From positions 4,774,001 through 4,838,000 of the forward strand of contig NZ_CP082833.1 in assembly GCF_021278985.1 (NCBI RefSeq): DNA of 64,000 nt, read 5' to 3'. Source of the stretch: Citrobacter rodentium NBRC 105723 = DSM 16636 (lineage in GTDB: Bacteria > Pseudomonadota > Gammaproteobacteria > Enterobacterales > Enterobacteriaceae). Each line of letters opens with the position of its first letter. The first letter of the stretch is position 1. The translations under genes and the position numbers were made by a program. Under the pieces are notes generated by a model. That model did not search any database. It worked only from the letters and a program-made list of their open reading frames with translations, and was not told the DNA's origin. Below are positions 59,696 through 64,000 of the stretch, piece after piece.

Positions 59696-61336
59696 TTATG
59701 CGTTTTTCAGCACTTCGCTGACGATTTCCACCGCTTCTTTTTCAATCTGCTTGCGGTGCTCTTCGCCGAGGAAGCTTTCGCAATAGATCTTATAGGCATC
59801 TTCCGTACCGGAAGGACGCGCGGCGAACCAGCCGTTGTCGGTCATCACTTTCAGACCGCCAATCGACGCGCCGTTGCCCGGCGCTGCCGTCAGACGTGCG
59901 GTGATAGGGTCGCCCGCCAGCGTGCTGGCGCTGACCATCTCCGGAGAGAGCTTAGACAGCGCGGCTTTTTGCGCGGAGGTGGCGCCCGCCTGCAAACGGT
60001 TATAGCTTGGCGCGCCGAAACGCTTCGCCAGCTCGTTGTAATGCTCCTGCGGGTTCTTGCCGGTAACCGCGGTGATTTCCGCCGCCAGCAGGCACATGAT
60101 GATCCCGTCTTTATCGGTAGACCACGGCGTACCGTCGAAACGCAGGAACGATGCCCCCGCGCTCTCTTCGCCGCCGAAGCCGAAGCTGCCGTCGAAAAGC
60201 CCGTCAACAAACCACTTAAAGCCAACCGGCACTTCCACAAGCCGACGGCCCAGGTCGTTGACCACGCGGTCAATCATCGCGGAAGAGACCAGCGTCTTAC
60301 CGACCGCCACCTCTTTGCCCCACTGCGGACGATGCCGGAACAGATAGTTAATGGCGACCGCCAGATAGTGGTTAGGGTTCATCAGCCCCGCGGGGGTAAC
60401 GATGCCGTGACGGTCATAGTCCGGATCGTTGGCGAAGGCCAGATCGAACTTATCACGAAGCGCCAGCAGACCGGCCATCGCGCACTCAGAGGAGCAGTCC
60501 ATGCGGATCGCCCCGTCCTTATCCAGATGCATAAAGCGGAAGGTCTGATCCACCTGATCGTTCACAATGGTCAGGTTCAGCTTGTAGTGTTCAGCAATGC
60601 GCTTCCAGTATTCGATACCGGAGCCGCCCAGCGGATCGACGCCCAGCGTCAGGCCCGCCTTCTGGATCGCGGTCATATCAACAATTTCCGCCAGCCCTTC
60701 AACGAACGGCTGCACCAGATCCTGCTCTTTGACGTGACCAGACGCCATCGCCGCGTCGAGAGAAATGCGCTTCACCCCCTTCAGTCCGTCGGCCAGCAGC
60801 GCGTTCGCGCGATCTTCCACCACTCTGGTGACGTTGGTGTCCGCCGGGCCGCCGTTTGGCGGATTGTATTTGATGCCGCCATCTTCCGGCGGGTTATGGG
60901 ACGGCGTGATCACAATACCGTCGGCCAGCGGACCGCCCTTCTTATTGTGTACCAGGATAGCGTTCGACACCGCAGGCGTCGGGGTAAACCCGTTGTTCTC
61001 CTGAACAATCACGTCGACGCCGTTGGCGGCCAGCACTTCAAGTACGGAGATAAACGCCGGTTCGGACAGCGCATGGGTGTCTTTACCGACATAGCAAGGG
61101 CCAGTGATACCGTTTTTCGCCCGTTCTTCGGCGATGGCCTGGGCAATCGCCAGAATGTGCGGCTCGTTAAAGCTGTGACGGCCAGCGCTGCCGCGGTGTC
61201 CGGAGGTGCCGAACTTCACCGCGTGCTCTTTATTCCCTGTCTCTGGCTTCAGGACATAATATTGCGCCGTCAGCTGGGCGACGTTAATCAAATCACTTTG
61301 TTGCGCAGGTTGACCTGCACGGGTGTGGATTGCCAT
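59696..61336 (-). CDS. pgm: Phosphoglucomutase
   Basis: 546 residues as in E. coli Pgm. Interconverts glucose 1-phosphate and glucose 6-phosphate. Phospho-Ser146 in VITPSHNPPEDGG, metal loop DPDYDRHG, sugar loop GEESAGASFL and phosphate-binding RPSGTEDAYKIY. It follows seqA by 23 bases and is probably co-transcribed. A long open frame on the opposite strand is a shadow. Confidence 0.98.
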   Translation of the reverse strand: MAIHTRAGQPAQQSDLINVAQLTAQYYVLKPETGNKEHAVKFGTSGHRGSAGRHSFNEPHILAIAQAIAEERAKNGITGPCYVGKDTHALSEPAFISVLEVLAANGVDVIVQENNGFTPTPAVSNAILVHNKKGGPLADGIVITPSHNPPEDGGIKYNPPNGGPADTNVTRVVEDRANALLADGLKGVKRISLDAAMASGHVKEQDLVQPFVEGLAEIVDMTAIQKAGLTLGVDPLGGSGIEYWKRIAEHYKLNLTIVNDQVDQTFRFMHLDKDGAIRMDCSSECAMAGLLALRDKFDLAFANDPDYDRHGIVTPAGLMNPNHYLAVAINYLFRHRPQWGKEVAVGKTLVSSAMIDRVVNDLGRRLVEVPVGFKWFVDGLFDGSFGFGGEESAGASFLRFDGTPWSTDKDGIIMCLLAAEITAVTGKNPQEHYNELAKRFGAPSYNRLQAGATSAQKAALSKLSPEMVSASTLAGDPITARLTAAPGNGASIGGLKVMTDNGWFAARPSGTEDAYKIYCESFLGEEHRKQIEKEAVEIVSEVLKNA

Positions 61337-61359
61337 TGCCTGGTCCTTTTATGCAAGCA

Positions 61360-61905
61360 TTAAATTGTTCCGCAAACCTTTTCAATCAATTCCGCCGGGA
61401 ATTGCATTGACTGCATGATGTGTTCAATCATGCTGCATTTACGGCCGGTGTTGGTGTTAGTGATCACCCAGTACGGCGTGCCTGGCACATGTTTAGGCTT
61501 AGTCTGGTTACCGTTTTTCAGCAACGTCTGTTCATCCGCCGCGAAGTAAACGCGCGTGCGGCCATGCAGCGACTCGGTTGCCTCGGCAAACGCCTGGTGA
61601 TCCAGTGAATAAAGTGTAGACAGCACCAGCATAAAGCGATTCACCGCTTTTCTCTGTTCCGCATATTCATCGGACAGCAGCAGCTCACGCATGGCGCGCA
61701 CCTTATCTTTGACAGGATTGACGGGCTTCGTCTCCGCGCTCACAGGCTGCGCGGCGCGAACCTCTTTGGTTGCGGAAGCGACAGGCTGTGATGCAGCGGA
61801 AAACTTCAACATACGCCGTAAAATGTCGGATGCGCTCTCGCCGATATGCTTCGTGTGGCTGGCAATATAGCTGTAGAGTTCATCATCAACTTCAATCGTT
61901 TTCAT
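61360..61905 (-). CDS. seqA: Negative regulator of replication initiation SeqA
   Basis: 181 residues as in E. coli. Binds hemimethylated GATC to sequester oriC and organise new DNA. N-terminal oligomerisation domain (about 1-35, MKTIEVDDELYSYIASHTKH), a variable Ala/Pro linker (about 40-65), and the C-terminal GATC-binding domain with NGNQTKPKHVPGTPYWVITN. Divergent from ybfF. Confidence 0.98.
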   Translation of the reverse strand: MKTIEVDDELYSYIASHTKHIGESASDILRRMLKFSAASQPVASATKEVRAAQPVSAETKPVNPVKDKVRAMRELLLSDEYAEQRKAVNRFMLVLSTLYSLDHQAFAEATESLHGRTRVYFAADEQTLLKNGNQTKPKHVPGTPYWVITNTNTGRKCSMIEHIMQSMQFPAELIEKVCGTI

Positions 61906-62094
61906 CTTAATCCAGTGCGGTGTCTTATCTGATCTGAATACAAATCGTTGGAATTATAGGAGCAAATCCCAACAGCGGATAGCGTCAAGCCTGGCTGAAC
62001 GAAAAACTCGGAGTAAACCGTATCAGTTGCAGCCCGGCGGCAGAATGGTCAACATAATACCCTAACCCGACAGAGCGAAAAAAAGAACTTTGCC

Positions 62095-62868
62095 ATGAAA
62101 TTGAATATCCGAGCGCAAACTGCACAAAACCTGCACAATAATTCTCCCATCGTCCTTGTTCACGGTCTGTTTGGCAGCCTGGACAATCTTGGCGGCCTGG
62201 CGCGCGAGCTGGTCAGCGACCATGACATTATTCAGGTCGATATGCGCAACCATGGCTTTTCGCCGCGCGACCCGCGGATGGATTATCCGGCGATGGCGCA
62301 GGATCTGCGCGATACGCTGGATGCGCAGCAGATCGAAAAGGCCACCTTTATCGGCCACTCGATGGGCGGTAAAGCGGTGATGGCCCTGACCGCGCTGGCG
62401 CCGGAGCGGATTGATGGCCTGGTGGCGATCGATATCGCCCCGGTGGACTACCAGGTGCGACGCCACGACGAGATTTTCGCGGCGATCAACGCGGTGACGA
62501 CATCGGATGCGCAGACGCGCCAGCAGGCGGCGGCGGTGATGCGCGAGCATCTCAAAGAGGAAGGCGTGATTCAGTTTTTGCTGAAATCGTATGTCGACGG
62601 CGAATGGCGTTTTAACGTTCCGGTACTGTGGGATCAGTATCCGCATATTGTCGGCTGGGAGCCGGTTGCGGCCTGGGATCGCCCGGCGCTGTTTATCCCC
62701 GGCGGCAACTCACCTTACGTCACCGAAGCGTATCGCGCGGATCTGCTCGCCCAGTTCCCGCAGGCGCGCGCCCATGTGATTGCCGGCGCCGGCCATTGGG
62801 TCCATGCCGAAAAGCCCGACGCGGTGCTGCGCGCCATCCGCCGCTATCTGAACGATATCGCCGACTGA
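62095..62868 (+). CDS. ybfF: Alpha/beta-hydrolase esterase YbfF
   Basis: 257 residues (E. coli 254). Acyl-esterase with activity on short acyl and malonyl-CoA type substrates. Nucleophile Ser in GHSMGGKAVM, oxyanion region HGLFGSLDNLGG, catalytic His in GAGHWVHAEKP. Cytoplasmic, no signal peptide. Transcribed away from seqA. Confidence 0.95.
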   Translation: MKLNIRAQTAQNLHNNSPIVLVHGLFGSLDNLGGLARELVSDHDIIQVDMRNHGFSPRDPRMDYPAMAQDLRDTLDAQQIEKATFIGHSMGGKAVMALTALAPERIDGLVAIDIAPVDYQVRRHDEIFAAINAVTTSDAQTRQQAAAVMREHLKEEGVIQFLLKSYVDGEWRFNVPVLWDQYPHIVGWEPVAAWDRPALFIPGGNSPYVTEAYRADLLAQFPQARAHVIAGAGHWVHAEKPDAVLRAIRRYLNDIAD

Positions 62869-62882
62869 TTAAAAACTCAGCG
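62863..62882 (+). promoter_or_regulatory. LexA box of ybfE
   Basis: GACTGATTAAAAACTCAGCG matches the known E. coli ybfE LexA site (CTG-N10-CAG) almost base for base and overlaps the ybfF stop codon. It lies 115 bases before ybfE. Confidence 0.75.
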
Positions 62883-62996
62883 TCCGCGCGCGATTACGTG
62901 CGCTAACGTTGGCGCGCCTCATTCGCTGATGTATGATGGCGCGCTATCCATCCGGGCAGAGGCCTGGCTGATTGTTTCCCCGAAGTCACCAAAATC

Positions 62997-63290
62997 ATGG
63001 CCAAAGAACAAACGGACCGTACGACATTAGATCTGTTCGCGCACGAGCGTCGCCCGGGAAGACCGAAAACCAATCCGCTTTCCCGCGATGAACAGCTGCG
63101 CATCAACAAGCGCAACCAGCTAAAACGCGATAAAGTTCGTGGCCTTAAGCGTGTCGAACTCAAGCTCAACGCCGAAGCCGTCGATGCCCTCAATGAGCTG
63201 GCGGAATCCCGCAATATGAGCCGTAGCGAACTGATCGAAGAGATGCTGATGACCCAACTGGCGGCGCTGCGCGGCCAGGGAGCGCTCTGA
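62997..63290 (+). CDS. ybfE: LexA-regulated ribbon-helix-helix-like protein YbfE
   Basis: 97 residues from MAKEQTDRTTLDLFAHERRP. Very basic N-terminal half (GRPKTNPLSRDEQLRINKRN) and a C-terminal ribbon-helix-helix part (RVELKLNAEAVDALNELAES, MSRSELIEEMLMTQ), so DNA binding is likely. Part of the SOS response in E. coli; its target is not known. Upstream of fldA on the same strand. Confidence 0.93.
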   Translation: MAKEQTDRTTLDLFAHERRPGRPKTNPLSRDEQLRINKRNQLKRDKVRGLKRVELKLNAEAVDALNELAESRNMSRSELIEEMLMTQLAALRGQGAL

Positions 63291-63439
63291 TTTCCCCGCT
63301 TTAACCACTTTCGTGTAGCATGAAGTGCACTCGCGTGCGTTTGCTATTTCCGCATACCTGACTGTTCTGCTATGATTGCCCTTATCTGTGGGCAATTCGC
63401 CCCCACCATTTCAATAAGTTTCAAGAGGTTACTTTACTC

Positions 63440-63970
63440 ATGGCAATCACTGGCATTTTTTTCGGCAGCGACACCGGGAATACCGAAAATATCGCAAAAA
63501 TGATTCAAAAACAGCTTGGTAAAGATGTTGCCGATGTGCACGACATTGCAAAAAGCAGCAAAGAAGATCTCGAAGGCTATGACATTCTCCTGCTCGGCAT
63601 CCCGACCTGGTACTACGGCGAAGCGCAGTGCGACTGGGACGACTTTTTCCCGACCCTGGAAGAGATTGATTTCAACGGCAAGCTGGTGGCGCTGTTCGGC
63701 TGCGGCGACCAGGAAGATTACGCGGAATACTTCTGCGACGCATTAGGCACCATCCGCGATATTATTGAACCGCGCGGCGCGACCATCGTCGGCCACTGGC
63801 CAACCGCCGGCTATCATTTTGAAGCGTCAAAAGGGCTGGCCGATGACGATCACTTTGTTGGCCTGGCTATCGACGAAGACCGTCAGCCGGAACTGACCGC
63901 TGAGCGCGTGGAAAAATGGGTTAAGCAGATCTCTGACGAACTGCACCTCGACGACATCATCAACGCCTGA
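63440..63970 (+). CDS. fldA: Flavodoxin 1
   Basis: 176 residues as in E. coli. FMN electron carrier for radical-SAM enzymes, pyruvate formate-lyase activation and methionine synthase reactivation. FMN phosphate loop GSDTGNTEN, and isoalloxazine contacts Trp57 (PTWYYGEAQ) and Tyr94 (CGDQEDYAEYFCD). AAGAGGTTA is the ribosome site. Precedes fur in other enterics, which would lie just outside the window. Confidence 0.98.
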   Translation: MAITGIFFGSDTGNTENIAKMIQKQLGKDVADVHDIAKSSKEDLEGYDILLLGIPTWYYGEAQCDWDDFFPTLEEIDFNGKLVALFGCGDQEDYAEYFCDALGTIRDIIEPRGATIVGHWPTAGYHFEASKGLADDDHFVGLAIDEDRQPELTAERVEKWVKQISDELHLDDIINA

Positions 63971-63978
63971 TGAAAACG

Positions 63979-64000
63979 CGGCGCAGCTCAGTTTGCGCCG
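63979..64000 (+). terminator. Hairpin after fldA, cut by the window end
   Basis: CGGCGCA and TGCGCCG arms around GCTCAGTT, nine bases after the fldA stop. The following bases are outside the window, so a T-run cannot be confirmed. Confidence 0.5.

Noticed and set aside
59756..61363. 535-residue open frame opposite pgm
   Set aside because: It is antisense to a certain gene throughout, has an Arg/His-rich composition typical of the complementary strand of GC-rich genes, and resembles no protein family. The same holds for long frames opposite cydB, cydA, sucA, sdhA, kdpA and kdpD.

Overview
The window is a chromosomal segment of a member of the Enterobacteriaceae. Gene content and order follow the E. 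coli gpmA-to-fldA region almost gene for gene, in E. coli map order reversed for part of the sequence. Protein sequences look very close to E. coli, Salmonella and Citrobacter. The extra genes (a TonB receptor with an ABC uptake system between gpmA and aroG, pcp with DUF969/DUF979 genes beside pxpABC, an rpn gene) and the absence of mngRAB, ybgA and rhsC suggest Citrobacter or a close relative. The genus is an inference; no search could be run.

Layout. 1-0.5 kb: 3' part of gpmA. 0.5-5.6 kb: minus-strand iron/cobalamin-type uptake cassette (TonB receptor, binding protein, permease, ATPase). 5.7-10.4 kb: aroG with a TyrR box, ybgS, zitB, pnuC and nadA with a NadR box. 10.6-11.3 kb: three tRNA-Lys genes, each followed by a structured repeat that ends in a copy of the tRNA 3' end. 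11.4-17.0 kb: the tol-pal operon (ybgC-tolQRA-tolB-pal-cpoB). 17.2-20.4 kb: cydABX-ybgE, then 0.9 kb of cyd regulatory DNA with an FNR box. 21.2-31.3 kb: the TCA block sdhCDAB-sucABCD, ending in an SdhX-like 3' UTR RNA, divergent from gltA (31.9-33.2 kb). 33.3-40.0 kb: abrB, a pcp/nei deletion scar, DUF979-DUF969, pxpA-pxpC-pxpB (5-oxoprolinase) and ybgI. 40.2-44.3 kb: dtpD, an rpn nuclease gene with an internal small-protein start, and phrB. 44.4-45.8 kb: an IS4-group element. 45.9-54.1 kb: ybfA and kdpFABCDE. 54.4-58.3 kb: speFL-speF-potE, the ornithine acid-stress operon. 58.4-59.7 kb: an IS10-group element. 59.7-64.0 kb: pgm, seqA, ybfF, ybfE (LexA box) and fldA.

How the genes work together. 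Most of the window is core metabolism and envelope biology: one respiratory and TCA supply chain (gltA, sdh, suc, cyd), envelope integrity (Tol-Pal), K+ homeostasis under a two-component system (Kdp), and ornithine/putrescine exchange under translational control. The accessory features stand out against this background. Two different IS4-family elements each sit exactly in the loop of an intrinsic terminator and each carries a hairpin covering its transposase start. A deletion has joined pcp to nei. The rpn gene has a near-ideal internal ribosome binding site consistent with an intragenic antitoxin. The tRNA-Lys cluster carries three copies of a branched, CCA-ended RNA repeat whose function is not clear. 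I saw no CRISPR array, prophage or biosynthetic cluster.
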